Below, piece by piece: positions 16,562 through 25,570 of a stretch of 33,398 nucleotides of DNA. The position numbers were made by a program, and so were the translations under genes. Position 1 is the stretch's first letter, and every line of letters begins with the position of its first letter. The stretch covers positions 1 through 33,398 of the forward strand of contig WHSN01000024.1 in the NCBI GenBank assembly GCA_009380045.1. The letters run 5' to 3'. This DNA is from Luteitalea sp. (lineage in GTDB: Bacteria; Acidobacteriota; Vicinamibacteria; Vicinamibacterales; CAVVIG01). The notes under the pieces are model-generated. The model was given only the letters and a program-made list of their open reading frames with translations, searched no databases and was not told the DNA's origin.

Positions 16562-17473
16562 ATGCCGTTGCCGAGCGCTGGGGTCAGCGCCGAAGTCCCC
16601 GCCCGCCATGCCGAGGTCTCGCGTGTCCTCGTCCGGGTCCTGTTCCTCAACCTTGGCGTCGCGATCGCGAAGATCGGGTTCGGATACCTCAGCGGCGCAG
16701 TCAGCATCCTCTCGGACGGCTTCCACTCGCTGACCGACGCCTCGTCGAACGTGGTCGGACTCGTCGGCGTGCGCGCCGCAGGCCGCCCGCCGGACGAGGA
16801 TCACCCCTACGGGCATCGCAAGTACGAGACGGTGGCTGCCGCGTCGGTCACCGCCTTTCTGATGCTGGTGGTGCTGGAGATTCTCCGCAACGCCTTCAAT
16901 CATCTGACCGGCCGCACCAGCATCCCCGACATCTCGATCGCCGGGTTCGTCGTGATGGCGGTGACGATGGCGATCAACCTGATCGTGGTGCGATACGAGT
17001 CGGCAGAAGGGCGACGCCTCGGCAGCGAGATGCTGCTGGCCGACGCGCTGCAGACGCGCGGTGACGTGTGGACGTCGCTCGCCGTCATCGCCGCGCTCGC
17101 CGGAGCCCGCGCCGGCATGCCGATTCTGGATCCGCTGGCGGCAATCGCGGTCGCCGGTTTCATCGGGTATGCGGCGTACCAGATCGCCACCGCGACGACC
17201 AAGATCCTGAGCGACGGCATCGTCATGTCTGAGGCCGATGTCGAGCGGGTCGTGATGGGTGTCGCGGGCGTCCTGGGCTGCCATCACATCCGCACCCGCG
17301 GCTCCACCGACCACGTGTTCCTCGATCTGCACGTATGGCTGCCGTCCAGCATGCCCCTCGCCGACGCCCATGACCTGTCGCACGTGGTCAAGGACCGGCT
17401 GATGTCGCGCTATCCGCAGATTGCGGACGCGATCATCCATATCGAACCACCGCCGCAGGAATTGGGTTCCTAA
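16562..17473 (+). CDS. cation diffusion facilitator (CDF) metal transporter
   Basis: A 303-residue inner-membrane metal/proton antiporter. Six hydrophobic segments are visible. Metal-site motifs are SDGFHSLTD in helix 2 and HPYGHRKYE in the following loop. The paired DALQTRGDVW segment in helix 5 has D and D where Zn-transporters often have HxxxD. The C-terminal cytoplasmic domain carries HHIRTRG, FLDLHVWL, AHDLSHVV and IIHIEP, ligands for regulatory metals. The replaced His in helix 5 fits Fe/Mn/Co-type CDFs as much as Zn-type ones. I choose the ATG at 16562; the earlier frame overlaps lepB. The stop overlaps the convergent glutaminyl cyclase stop by three bases. Confidence 0.92.
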   Translation: MPLPSAGVSAEVPARHAEVSRVLVRVLFLNLGVAIAKIGFGYLSGAVSILSDGFHSLTDASSNVVGLVGVRAAGRPPDEDHPYGHRKYETVAAASVTAFLMLVVLEILRNAFNHLTGRTSIPDISIAGFVVMAVTMAINLIVVRYESAEGRRLGSEMLLADALQTRGDVWTSLAVIAALAGARAGMPILDPLAAIAVAGFIGYAAYQIATATTKILSDGIVMSEADVERVVMGVAGVLGCHHIRTRGSTDHVFLDLHVWLPSSMPLADAHDLSHVVKDRLMSRYPQIADAIIHIEPPPQELGS

Positions 17474-18258
17474 TTTCGTCGTGCCAGCTTGATCTCGAAC
17501 ACCTTTGGCCACAGCTTGCCGGTGACGAAGAGCCGGTCGCCTGCCGCATCGTAGGCGACGCCATTCAGCACGTCCACGGCGGCGGCTTCTCGCGGCGTCA
17601 GCAGGCCGCGGAGATCGACGTAACTGGTCACCCGGCCGGTGGCCGGATCGATCCGCGCGATGTGCTCGGTCTGCCAGACGTTGGCGAAGATCTCACCCTT
17701 CACGTACTCGAGCTCGTTCAAGTTCTTGAGCGGGCTGCCGGCAGCCATCACCCGCAGGCGGCGCCGCTCCGCGAACGTGGCGCGATCGAAGAAGCGCAGG
17801 TATTCACTCCCGTCGCTCATGATCAGGCTGTTCTGATCGTGGGTGAGGCCCCAGCCCTCGCCCGTGTATTTGAAGGAGCGTTTCGGCGTGAACGATTGCG
17901 CGTCGTAGACAAAACCGATACCCGACTGATACGTCAGCTGAAACAGCTCGTTGTTCCAGATCGTGATCCCCTCGCCGAAGTACTGCTCCGGCAGGTCGCG
18001 CTGCTGCAGCACTTCGCCCGTCTCGAGCCTGGTCTTGCGGATGGAGGAGCGTCCGTTCAGGCCTGTGCCTTCATACAGGAGACCGTCGACATACTGCAGC
18101 CCCTGCGTGAACGCGTCCCGATCGTGCGGGTAGGCGCGAACGAGTGTATAGGTGTAGATCGGGAGAGCGGCTGTGGTGGGCTGCCACGCGGCAAACCCCG
18201 GTGCCCGTCCGGTGCCGAAAATCATCATCGTCGCGGCGAGGGCCGCCAGGGTGCGCAC
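17470..18258 (-). CDS. glutaminyl-peptide cyclotransferase (bacterial/plant type), exported
   Basis: A 262-residue protein of the five-bladed beta-propeller glutamine cyclotransferase family, which turns N-terminal Gln of peptides into pyroglutamate. Characteristic segments include PHDRDAFTQGL, LYEGTGLNGRSSI, YFGEGITIW, GWGLTHD, LNELEYVKGEIFANVW and GVAYDAAGDRLFVTGKLWP. From the GTG at 18258 the first 25 residues (LAALAATMMIFGTG) form a signal peptide. An ATG at 18378 would give a 302-residue form with 40 charged residues before the hydrophobic stretch and would overlap the upstream gene; I consider it less likely. It ends the minus-strand unit starting at rex. Confidence 0.9.
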   Translation of the reverse strand: MRTLAALAATMMIFGTGRAPGFAAWQPTTAALPIYTYTLVRAYPHDRDAFTQGLQYVDGLLYEGTGLNGRSSIRKTRLETGEVLQQRDLPEQYFGEGITIWNNELFQLTYQSGIGFVYDAQSFTPKRSFKYTGEGWGLTHDQNSLIMSDGSEYLRFFDRATFAERRRLRVMAAGSPLKNLNELEYVKGEIFANVWQTEHIARIDPATGRVTSYVDLRGLLTPREAAAVDVLNGVAYDAAGDRLFVTGKLWPKVFEIKLARRN

Positions 18259-18349
18259 GCCGCCGACGATTATGCACGATGCGGACCCGTCGCGCGACCG
18301 CGCAGACGTCCGTGATTCCCGCTCCCCGGAATCCCCGAGCCCTGCTCGG

Positions 18350-19333
18350 TCAGTAGCCCGCCGCTTTGTCGACGACATTCACCAGAGGCTCGCCGGCTTC
18401 GAATCGTCGGAGATTGTCGGCGAACAGGCGAACCAGAGGAGACCAGTAGTCCTCCATCGCACCGGACGAATGCGGCGTCACGATGACGTTCGGCAAATCC
18501 CAGTATGGGCTCGATGGGTCGAGCGGTTCGTGTGTGAACACGTCGAGCGCCGCGCCCCCCAACCGGCCGTCCCGCAGAGCTCGGATGACCGCCGCATCGT
18601 CGACGAGCTGGCCGCGGCCGATGTTGATCAGCAGAGCTCCGGGCTTCACGAAACGAAGGGCGTCGTCGCCGATCAAGTGCAGGGTTTCCCTCGTGAGCGG
18701 CGCCGACAGCACGACGACATCGCACGTCGCGAGCAGGTCAGGAAGCCGTTCGGGCGGCAGCACTTCATCGACGCCGCGCGGCGGCGGCTGATCGAAACGC
18801 TTGCGGATGCCCGACACCCGCATGCCGAATGCCCGAGCGATGCCGGCAACCTCCGCGCCGATCGCGCCGAGACCGACAATGCCCATCCGCCCACCCTGCA
18901 GTGTTTTGATGGCGCCACTGGCCTCGATCTCGTCGAGCGCCCACTCGTGCCTCACCTGGTGCCGGATCGCGGTGTGGATCTGCCGTGCGAGCGCCAGCGT
19001 GAGGCCGAGAACATGCTCCGCGATTGCGCGGGCGCGGACCCCGCGCGCGCTGGTCAGCACGATCGGGCTGGCCACGAGCTCGGGCGAGAGGATGTGACCG
19101 ACCCCGACGGCTGGCGCCTGTACCCAGCGCAGCGCGGTCAGCGAGGGCACCAGATCCGCATCCACGAACGCGGCGAACGCCGCGTCCGCATCCACCAGCA
19201 CGCGCCGGAGCGCCTCGCGATCCCAGGCGTCGACGAACAGGTGCTGGGGAAACTCGGACCGTAGCTGGTCGACGAACCGCCGCGGCAGCACCCAGGCGGC
19301 GTTCGGGCTGACGACGCCGACGGCGACGTTCAT
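18350..19333 (-). CDS. D-isomer specific 2-hydroxyacid dehydrogenase
   Basis: A 327-residue NAD(P)-dependent oxidoreductase for 2-hydroxy/2-keto acids. The nucleotide-binding loop GLGAIG is at 154-159. The catalytic triad is visible as Arg240 (INIGRG), Glu269 (FTHEP) and His288 (VTPHSSG). Resembles the GhrA/PhdB-like branch more than SerA, because there is no ACT regulatory domain. Substrate cannot be fixed. The gene lies 16 bases below the SDR gene and 91 bases above the glutaminyl cyclase start, all on the minus strand. Confidence 0.93.
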   Translation of the reverse strand: MNVAVGVVSPNAAWVLPRRFVDQLRSEFPQHLFVDAWDREALRRVLVDADAAFAAFVDADLVPSLTALRWVQAPAVGVGHILSPELVASPIVLTSARGVRARAIAEHVLGLTLALARQIHTAIRHQVRHEWALDEIEASGAIKTLQGGRMGIVGLGAIGAEVAGIARAFGMRVSGIRKRFDQPPPRGVDEVLPPERLPDLLATCDVVVLSAPLTRETLHLIGDDALRFVKPGALLINIGRGQLVDDAAVIRALRDGRLGGAALDVFTHEPLDPSSPYWDLPNVIVTPHSSGAMEDYWSPLVRLFADNLRRFEAGEPLVNVVDKAAGY

Positions 19334-19349
19334 GGAACCTCCGTGGCGC

Positions 19350-20120
19350 TCAAGCCTGCAGCCCGGCGGTGATCTTTCTCGCCATGGCGCGCGGCGCGAG
19401 GCGCACGGCGAACGCGCCGAGCTGGTTTCTGAGCCCGGGGACGACCAGCGCCTTGCGGTTGCGGAAGCCGCCGTATCCGGCCGACGCCACCTCCGCGGCG
19501 CTCATCGTCCCGAGCTTGAACAGCCGCGTCTCGAGCAGGTTCGCTTCGGCGGCGAAGCCGGTGTCGGTCGGGCCCGGCGCCAGGCAGCTGATGGTCACGC
19601 CGGTCTGACCGACCTCTTCGACCAATGCCTCGGAGAACGACAGCACGTAGGCCTTGGTGGCGTAGTAGACGGCCATGTTCGGTCCGGGTTGGAAGGCCGC
19701 CGTCGAGGCGACGTTGAGCACCCCGCCGCGACCGCGGGCGAGCATGCCGGGAAGAAGGAGCCGGGTCAGATGCGTGAGGGAGGTCACGTTCACCTGAATC
19801 ATCGACAGCTGACGATCGACGTCCCGCTCCGCGAACGCGCCCCGGTCTCCGAAGCCGGCGTTGTTCACGAGCACGTCCACCGCCTGGCCGCGCCGCTCGA
19901 TCTCGGCGGCGATCGCCGCCGCCGCATCGGGCCGGCTCAAGTCGCACGGGATGACGCCGGCGGTGACGTGAAACTCGGACGCGGCCGCGGCCGCCAGTTC
20001 CTGGAGCTTCCGCTCGGTGCGGGCGACGAGAATGAGATTGGCACCCGCGCGAGCAAAACACCTGGCCAGCTCGAGCCCGATGCCCGACGACGCGCCGGTA
20101 ACGAGGACCGTCTCAGCCAT
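19350..20120 (-). CDS. short-chain dehydrogenase/reductase (SDR)
   Basis: A 256-residue classical SDR: cofactor motif TGASSGIG at 8-15, NNAG, catalytic Ser139, Tyr152 and Lys156 (YYATK). An Arg after strand 2 (VARTERKL) suggests NADP(H). The C-terminal region (PGLRNQLGAFAVRLAP) resembles the DltE/YqjQ-like branch that acts on acyl or keto groups; the substrate is unknown. I choose the ATG at 20120 (MAETVLVTG); an in-frame start eight codons earlier would lie in the repeat-like gap. It sits 50 bases after moaC; that gap contains AAATCCTG repeated twice and TATTT repeats. Confidence 0.92.
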   Translation of the reverse strand: MAETVLVTGASSGIGLELARCFARAGANLILVARTERKLQELAAAAASEFHVTAGVIPCDLSRPDAAAAIAAEIERRGQAVDVLVNNAGFGDRGAFAERDVDRQLSMIQVNVTSLTHLTRLLLPGMLARGRGGVLNVASTAAFQPGPNMAVYYATKAYVLSFSEALVEEVGQTGVTISCLAPGPTDTGFAAEANLLETRLFKLGTMSAAEVASAGYGGFRNRKALVVPGLRNQLGAFAVRLAPRAMARKITAGLQA

Positions 20121-20170
20121 CTCCAGATTCTGACACCGGCCCAAATCCTGAAATCCTGAAATCTATTTAT

Positions 20171-20650
20171 CTATTTCCTGCTGTACGGCCCCGACTTCCC
20201 CCCGGTCTTCAGCTCGAGGCGGACGTCGCCGATGACCATCGCCTTGTCCACCGCCTTCACCATGTCGTAGATGGTGAGGGCGGCGACGGCGACGGCGGTG
20301 AGGGCTTCCATCTCCACGCCGGTCTGGGCGGTGGTGCGGACGCGCGCCTCGATATCGTAGCCACGGGCGGTTGGAACGACGTCGACGCGGACGCTGGAGA
20401 TCGGAAGCGGATGACAGAGCGGGATCAGGAAAGCGGTCTGCTTGGCCGCCATGATGCCGGCGAGACGGGCGGCCTGCAGCGGATCTCCTTTCTTGACTTC
20501 TCCGCGGCGGATCTGCCGCATGGCGGTCCGGGACATGCTGATCGAGCCGCGCGCGACGGCTTCGCGCGCGGTGACCGGCTTGTCCGCCACATCGACCATC
20601 GTCACGCGGCCGTGTGCGTCGACGTGCGAAAGCGCCGGCTTACGTGCCAT
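20171..20650 (-). CDS. moaC: cyclic pyranopterin monophosphate synthase MoaC
   Basis: A 159-residue enzyme that turns the MoaA product into cyclic pyranopterin monophosphate in molybdenum cofactor synthesis. Family motifs are all present: [19 protein letters not shown] at the N-terminus, [26 protein letters not shown] and [11 protein letters not shown] with the catalytic Lys. Normal length. Its start overlaps the rex 3' end by 11 bases, so translation is probably coupled and moaC may be under redox control through rex. A MOSC protein, which also relates to molybdenum cofactor, is encoded 10 kb away. Confidence 0.97.
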   Translation of the reverse strand: MARKPALSHVDAHGRVTMVDVADKPVTAREAVARGSISMSRTAMRQIRRGEVKKGDPLQAARLAGIMAAKQTAFLIPLCHPLPISSVRVDVVPTARGYDIEARVRTTAQTGVEMEALTAVAVAALTIYDMVKAVDKAMVIGDVRLELKTGGKSGPYSRK

Positions 20651-21320
20651 CCGCCGCCTCCTCCTCCTCGCCTCTCGCCAGGTAGAACGACAGGCTCTCG
20701 AGCGATACGGTCAGGTCCACGCTCTTCAGCTTCACGTCCGGCGGCACCTGCAGCGCGCCCGGCGAGAAGTTCAGCACCGCCTTGATGCCGGAAGCGACCA
20801 CCAAATCGACGACCCGCTGGGCCGAGGGGGCCGGCACGGCGATGACGGCGATGCTGATGCGATCGCGGCGCGCCAGCTTCTTCAGATCGTGAATGTCCAG
20901 AATCGAGATACCGCCGCGCGACTTCTGGCCGACCTTGGCGCTCAGGTTGTCGAACAGGGCGGCGATCTCGAACCCCTCCTGGCGGAAGCCCTGGTAGTCG
21001 GCCAGGGCCAGGCCGAGGTTGCCCGCCCCGATGATGGCGACGCGGAGCTTCCGGTCCAGGCCGAGAATCTGCCGCAGATGCCGTTTCAGGTCGCGAACGT
21101 AGTAGCCGACGCCGCGGACGCCGAACTCACCGAAATAGGCGAGGTCCTTCCTGATCTGCGCCGCATTGAGGTGGAACTGCTCGGCGAGCGCCTGGGACGA
21201 CATGGTCTTCACCCCGGCGTCCTCGAGCTGCGTGAGACAGCGGAGATACACCGACAACCGGTTCGTCGTCAGTTCTGAGACCTGGTCGAGTGTCTGCCGG
21301 GACTTCTGCTGCCGTGCCAC
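20640..21320 (-). CDS. rex: redox-sensing transcriptional repressor Rex
   Basis: A 226-residue repressor that senses the NADH/NAD+ ratio. The N-terminal winged helix ([38 protein letters not shown]) binds operators. The Rossmann domain opens with [16 protein letters not shown], followed by NLSAKVGQ and the domain-swapped C-terminal helix. I place the start at the GTG at 21320, because the best promoter element lies between it and the ATG at 21374; the latter would give 244 residues and sit 17 bases from the divergent OPT start. It is the first gene of the minus-strand unit and probably controls itself. Confidence 0.92.
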   Translation of the reverse strand: MARQQKSRQTLDQVSELTTNRLSVYLRCLTQLEDAGVKTMSSQALAEQFHLNAAQIRKDLAYFGEFGVRGVGYYVRDLKRHLRQILGLDRKLRVAIIGAGNLGLALADYQGFRQEGFEIAALFDNLSAKVGQKSRGGISILDIHDLKKLARRDRISIAVIAVPAPSAQRVVDLVVASGIKAVLNFSPGALQVPPDVKLKSVDLTVSLESLSFYLARGEEEEAADGT

Positions 21321-21324
21321 GTAT

Positions 21325-21343
21325 TTGTTCCGCGATTTCACAA
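21325..21343. promoter_or_regulatory. possible Rex operator (imperfect)
   Basis: TTGTTCCGCGATTTCACAA has a perfect right half TTCACAA and a left half starting TTGT, close to the Rex consensus TTGTGAA-N4-TTCACAA but one base longer and mismatched in the left arm. It lies just downstream of the proposed rex transcription start, where a bound repressor would block transcription. Autoregulation of rex is known in several bacteria. Confidence 0.3.
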
Positions 21344-21355
21344 GCTGCGGCGCCG

Positions 21356-21364
21356 ATTGTAACA
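21356..21364 (-). promoter_or_regulatory. candidate extended -10 of rex
   Basis: On the minus strand TGTTACAAT combines an extended TG with the hexamer TACAAT (21356-21361). Transcription from about 21349 would give a leader of about 29 bases to the GTG at 21320. No good -35 is visible at 17 bases, which an extended -10 can tolerate. Confidence 0.4.
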
Positions 21365-21376
21365 AAACCCCCATGT

Positions 21377-21382
21377 TAATAT
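21377..21382 (+). promoter_or_regulatory. candidate -10 of the OPT transporter gene
   Basis: TAATAT preceded by TGT forms an extended -10 that ends eight bases before the OPT ATG at 21391. The transcript would be nearly leaderless. The element overlaps the alternative rex start codon. Confidence 0.4.
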
Positions 21383-21390
21383 CCGGGTCC

Positions 21391-23367
21391 ATGGCCACTA
21401 TCGCACCGCCGACGCGCCCGGGTGCCCAGGTCGCGTTCCAGCCGTACGTGCCGGCCGGCCAGTCGCCAGCCGAATTCACGGTGAAGGCGATCGTCATCGG
21501 CGCGCTGTTCGGCCTGCTGTTTGGCGCGTCCACGGTCTATCTGGGGCTTCGGGCCGGGCTCACGGTCAGCGCGTCGATTCCCATCGCGGTGCTCGCGATT
21601 TCCGTCCTGAAACGTCTCGGCGGCTCGACGATTCTCGAGAACAACATCGTCCAGACCATCGGATCGGCGGGTGAGTCGGTCGCCGCCGGCGTCGTGTTCA
21701 CCGTGCCGGCGCTCATCTTCCTGGCGACCGGGGCCGAGTACTTCAACTACTTCCAGATTACGGTGCTGACGCTCGCCGGCGGCATCCTCGGCGTGCTGAT
21801 GATGGTGCCGCTCCGCCGCGCGCTGATCGTCAAGGAGCACGGCGTCCTGCCGTACCCGGAAGGCACGGCGTGCGCGGAAGTGCTCGTCGCCGGCGAACGC
21901 GGCGGAAAGCTGGCGGGGCTGGTGTTCAGCGGCCTCGCGGTGGGAGCGCTGTGGAAAGCGCTGTCGTGGGTGTTCAACCTGTTCCGCACCGAAGTCGGAT
22001 ACACCGCCGCCCGCACCAGCCAGTTTCCGAATGCGACGCTGAACATCGACATCTCTCCCGAGTATCTTGGCGTCGGCTACGTGATTGGACCGCGGATCGC
22101 CGGAACCATGTTCGCCGGCGGCGTGCTGTCCTGGCTGGTGCTGCTGCCGCTGCTGTCGATCGTGGGTGCCTACATCACGGTGCCCTTTCCGCCGATTCAC
22201 CCGAATTTCGCCAACAACCCCGCCACCGGTCAGCCGTTCCTCATCTCCGAGATGGCGCCGGGCCAGCTCTGGAGCGCCTACATCCGGTATATCGGGGCGG
22301 GGGCCGTGCTCGCGGCCGGGTTGATCACCCTGGCCCGTACGATTCCCACCATCGTGAGCTCGGCTGTCGAAGGGGTGAAAGGCTTTGGCGCGGCTGACGC
22401 CGGCGCGGTCCGCCTTCGCACCGATCGCGAGATCCCGATGAGCGTGGTATTGATTGGCACGTTGCTGTGCGCCCTTCTGGTCGCCTACGCGCCGCGGATG
22501 CCGCTGCAGGGAAACCTCTTCGCTGCCATCCTGATCGTCATCTTCGGCTTCTTCTTCGCGACCGTTTCGTCGCGTATCACCGGGCTGATCGGGTCCTCGT
22601 CGAACCCGATTTCCGGGATGACGATCGCGACCCTGATCCTCACCTGCCTGCTGTTTGTCGGACTCGGCTGGACCGGGGACGCGTATGGACCGGTGGCCAT
22701 CTGCGTCGGAGCGGTGGTCTGCATCGCGGCAGCGAACGCCGGCAACACCTCTCAGGACCTGAAAACCGGTTATATCGTCGGCGCGACGCCCCTCTACCAG
22801 CAGCTTGGCCTGATTATCGGCGTGTTCGCCTCGGCGTTCTCAATCGGGATTACCACGCTCTATCTGCACCGGGTGTTCGGCATCGGATCGGAGGCGATCG
22901 CTGCCCCGCAAGCGACGCTGATGGCGACGATCATCACGGGGCTCCTCAACCAGGACCTGCCGTGGGGTCTGGTGCTGGTTGGCGTCTTCGTCTCGGTCAC
23001 CCTCGAGCTCTGCGGCATTCACTCATTGTCGTTCGCGGTCGGGTCGTACCTGCCGATCGCCACCACGGCGCCGATCTTCGCCGGCGGGCTGGTGCGGTGG
23101 TGGGTGGAACGAAGCACCGGCACGACCGAGGAATCGGAGATCGGATCCGGGACGCTTTTCAGCTCGGGATTGATCGCGGGAGGCTCGATCTGCGGCATCC
23201 TGTTCGCCGTGCTGGTCGGCACCGAAACGATCGGACCGTTCCAGGCCATCGGCAACGCGCTGCCGTGGTTCCATGGCGAAACCGTCTTCGCTCAGCTCGC
23301 GAGCCTGCTCCTGTTCGTGGGCCTGGCCGTCGTGACCGCGAAAGCCGCACGACGCAGGATGACCTAG
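21391..23367 (+). CDS. OPT family oligopeptide transporter
   Basis: A 658-residue integral membrane protein with about 14-16 hydrophobic segments. The OPT signature appears as FGASTVYLGLRAGLTVSAS near the N-terminus, then NNIVQTIGSAGESVAAG, LPYPEGTACAEVL, and GLIGSSSNPISGMTIA. These proton-coupled carriers import oligopeptides or metal-peptide chelates. Bacterial members of this type are often annotated as putative oligopeptide transporters without proven substrate. I choose the ATG at 21391; the frame upstream is rex antisense. The next gene starts 20 bases downstream. Confidence 0.93.
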   Translation: MATIAPPTRPGAQVAFQPYVPAGQSPAEFTVKAIVIGALFGLLFGASTVYLGLRAGLTVSASIPIAVLAISVLKRLGGSTILENNIVQTIGSAGESVAAGVVFTVPALIFLATGAEYFNYFQITVLTLAGGILGVLMMVPLRRALIVKEHGVLPYPEGTACAEVLVAGERGGKLAGLVFSGLAVGALWKALSWVFNLFRTEVGYTAARTSQFPNATLNIDISPEYLGVGYVIGPRIAGTMFAGGVLSWLVLLPLLSIVGAYITVPFPPIHPNFANNPATGQPFLISEMAPGQLWSAYIRYIGAGAVLAAGLITLARTIPTIVSSAVEGVKGFGAADAGAVRLRTDREIPMSVVLIGTLLCALLVAYAPRMPLQGNLFAAILIVIFGFFFATVSSRITGLIGSSSNPISGMTIATLILTCLLFVGLGWTGDAYGPVAICVGAVVCIAAANAGNTSQDLKTGYIVGATPLYQQLGLIIGVFASAFSIGITTLYLHRVFGIGSEAIAAPQATLMATIITGLLNQDLPWGLVLVGVFVSVTLELCGIHSLSFAVGSYLPIATTAPIFAGGLVRWWVERSTGTTEESEIGSGTLFSSGLIAGGSICGILFAVLVGTETIGPFQAIGNALPWFHGETVFAQLASLLLFVGLAVVTAKAARRRMT

Positions 23368-23387
23368 CCCGGGTGTGGCGGACATCA

Positions 23388-24506
23388 GTGACAAGACATG
23401 TACTCGTGCTCACGTTCGCCCTGGCCGCCGCCGCGTCGGCGCAGCCGGGCGTCCGCCGCGCGACCAACTTATCGGCGCTCCTGTCCCATCCGGCCTTCTA
23501 TCACCTCCGCCCGATTGTCATCACGGGGACGGTGACGCTGCAGGACAACGGCGACATGCGTGTGGGCGACGACAGCGGATCGGTCCGCGTCGCATTCAAA
23601 GGCACCCCGCCTGACGGACCGGCAGAGGTTCGCGGAGAGTTCTGGGACATCGGGCGCTTCAACGCCGACGATCCACGGCTGGTCGGATACGACCTCCGGA
23701 ACACGTTCAGGATCGATCCGGATGGTGCATGGCCCCGCCCCGGCGAGATCCTGGCCATCGTCGCCAGCGGCATGACCGTGACCTCTCCGCCGTCGGTGCC
23801 GTCGGTGCGCAACGTGGTGCTGTTTCCGGCGCGGTTTCTCGATCAGAAAATCACCATCACCGGCCAGTTCGCCGGCCGCAACCTGCTTGGCGATCTGCCG
23901 GAGGCGCCCGGACAGAGTCGCTACGACTTCGTGCTGCGCTCGGCCGACGCCGCCATGTGGGTCACCAACATCCGTCCGCGGGGCAGGGACTTCGAGCTGT
24001 CGCTCGACGCGCGGATCGATACCGGCCGCTGGCTGGAGGTGAGCGGGACGCTCGAGCAGGGACGAGGTCTGCAGTGGCTGAACGCTGATGCCAATAGCCT
24101 GAAGCTGACTCAGGCGCCCAGAGATGTGACCGAGGACGCTCCGATCCGGGTGCCGGCGGCGCCGCCGCCGGAGGTGGTGTTCAGCACCCCGACCGACGGT
24201 GAGACCGACGTGCTCACCGGCACGAGCGTCCGGATTCAGTTCTCGCGCGACATCAGCCCAACGACATTCCGCGGCAACATCCGGGTCAGCTACGTCGACG
24301 GCGACACGGCTGAGCCACGGGAGCCGGCGGCTCAGGCCGAGTTCTCGACGCAGTATCTGCCTGGCACACGGGTCTTGCAGATCCGCTTCACGGCGCCGCT
24401 TCCCAGGCTCCGAACCGTGCGGATCGAGCTCGTCGATGGCGTGATGGGCGCCGACGGCCAGTCGCTGAAGCCGTGGATCCTGACGTTCGAGACCGGCGGG
24501 TCGTGA
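23388..24506 (+). CDS. exported protein with OB-fold-like and C-terminal Ig-like (Big_5-type) domains
   Basis: A 372-residue protein of unknown function. From the GTG at 23388 the N-terminus VTRHVLVLTFALAAAASAQ is a signal peptide with a likely cut after ASA (about residue 18). Two beta-rich segments follow, about 30-110 (VITGTVTLQDNGDMRVGDDSG) and 170-250 (WLEVSGTLEQGRGL); both look OB-fold-like. The last 100 residues (VVFSTPTDGETDVLTGTSVRIQFSRDI) match the SbsA/Big_5 Ig-like pattern. Probably periplasmic or surface-located. It overlaps the patatin-like gene by four bases (GTGA), so a shared process is likely. A further GTG at 23373 is possible. Confidence 0.7.
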   Translation: MTRHVLVLTFALAAAASAQPGVRRATNLSALLSHPAFYHLRPIVITGTVTLQDNGDMRVGDDSGSVRVAFKGTPPDGPAEVRGEFWDIGRFNADDPRLVGYDLRNTFRIDPDGAWPRPGEILAIVASGMTVTSPPSVPSVRNVVLFPARFLDQKITITGQFAGRNLLGDLPEAPGQSRYDFVLRSADAAMWVTNIRPRGRDFELSLDARIDTGRWLEVSGTLEQGRGLQWLNADANSLKLTQAPRDVTEDAPIRVPAAPPPEVVFSTPTDGETDVLTGTSVRIQFSRDISPTTFRGNIRVSYVDGDTAEPREPAAQAEFSTQYLPGTRVLQIRFTAPLPRLRTVRIELVDGVMGADGQSLKPWILTFETGGS

Positions 24507-25570
24507 TTCGCGGTCTCGTCCGCCCCTTCGCGGCTGAAGGACGCTCGACATCCAACCCGATCGTCCCGCCGGCGGCGATCGAAGTCCGCGAGCTGATTCA
24601 TCGGCGCATTGGAGAGGGCAGCCGCCCTGGCGCCCGCCGCGACCGGCATCGCCTGGCGCTCTGCATCGAGGGCGGCGGGATGCGCGGCGTGGTCTCGGCC
24701 GGCATGGTGAGCGCGCTCGAACGGCTCGGGCTTCTTTCGGCCTTCGATGCGGTCTACGGGTCGTCGGCCGGCGCGATCAACGGCGCCTTCTTCGTGGCGG
24801 GCCAGGCCGCCTTCGGCACGTCAATCTACTACGAGAACATCAACAACAAGCGGTTCATCGACATCGGGCGAAGCTTCGGGCCGCGGCCGATCCTCGATCT
24901 CGATCTCCTGGTGTGGAACGTGATGCGCGGGCCGAAGCGGCTCGACGTTCCCCGCGTGCTCGAGTCGCCGATTCAGTTCCACTCGCTCGCCACCGACACC
25001 GCGTCTGGGCGCCGCGTTGTGTTCAGATCGTGGATCGGCGAGGAGGATTTTCTGAGCTCGCTCCGCGCCGGCGCCACGATGCCGATCGTCGCGGGTCCGC
25101 CGTACGAGTACAAGGGCGGCAAGTGCTGGGACGCCCTGTTGACCGAGCCGATTCCAGCCAGGATCGCCGAGGAAGACGGGTGCACGCACCTGATGGTGCT
25201 GCTGACGCGGCCGGCCGGCGCCGCCGGCCCCCGTCTGTCGTTCATCGACCGGGTCTTCATCCTTCCGCGTCTGCGGGCGGTCTCGGTGCCGCTCGCACGC
25301 CGGTATGCCGCACGTGCCCGGGAGTACGTTGAGCTCCTGAAGGTGTTGAGCACGGGGCGGGGGCCGCAGGAGCGCGCAGCCGTCCTGACGGTAGCCCCGG
25401 CCACGACTGTGGCGGGCAAGCTCGAATGCGACCGCGGCCGTCTTCTTGCCGCGGCCCGGGCCGGCGCGAGCGCGGTCGTCGCCGGCCTGGCGCTCGACGC
25501 AACCCGGGAAGAGAAGGTGCTTGGGCTCTTCGGACCGGAGCGACGTCGCCAGCCCGCGAAGTCTCGCTAG
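24503..25570 (+). CDS. patatin-like phospholipase (YjjU-type)
   Basis: A 355-residue lipid acyl hydrolase-like protein. Oxyanion loop GGGMRG is at 57-62 and the nucleophile elbow GSSAG at 86-90, so Ser88 is the nucleophile. The catalytic Asp is Asp210 in GKCWDALLTEPIP. Here the usual DGG/DGA triplet reads DAL, but the Asp and the following PIP keep the alignment with YjjU-like proteins (YLDGGISDPIP). No signal peptide or membrane helix. The GTG at 24503 overlaps the upstream stop by four bases, and I prefer it to the GTG at 24473. The stop codon overlaps that of the convergent plsC. Confidence 0.88.
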   Translation: MIRGLVRPFAAEGRSTSNPIVPPAAIEVRELIHRRIGEGSRPGARRDRHRLALCIEGGGMRGVVSAGMVSALERLGLLSAFDAVYGSSAGAINGAFFVAGQAAFGTSIYYENINNKRFIDIGRSFGPRPILDLDLLVWNVMRGPKRLDVPRVLESPIQFHSLATDTASGRRVVFRSWIGEEDFLSSLRAGATMPIVAGPPYEYKGGKCWDALLTEPIPARIAEEDGCTHLMVLLTRPAGAAGPRLSFIDRVFILPRLRAVSVPLARRYAARAREYVELLKVLSTGRGPQERAAVLTVAPATTVAGKLECDRGRLLAAARAGASAVVAGLALDATREEKVLGLFGPERRRQPAKSR

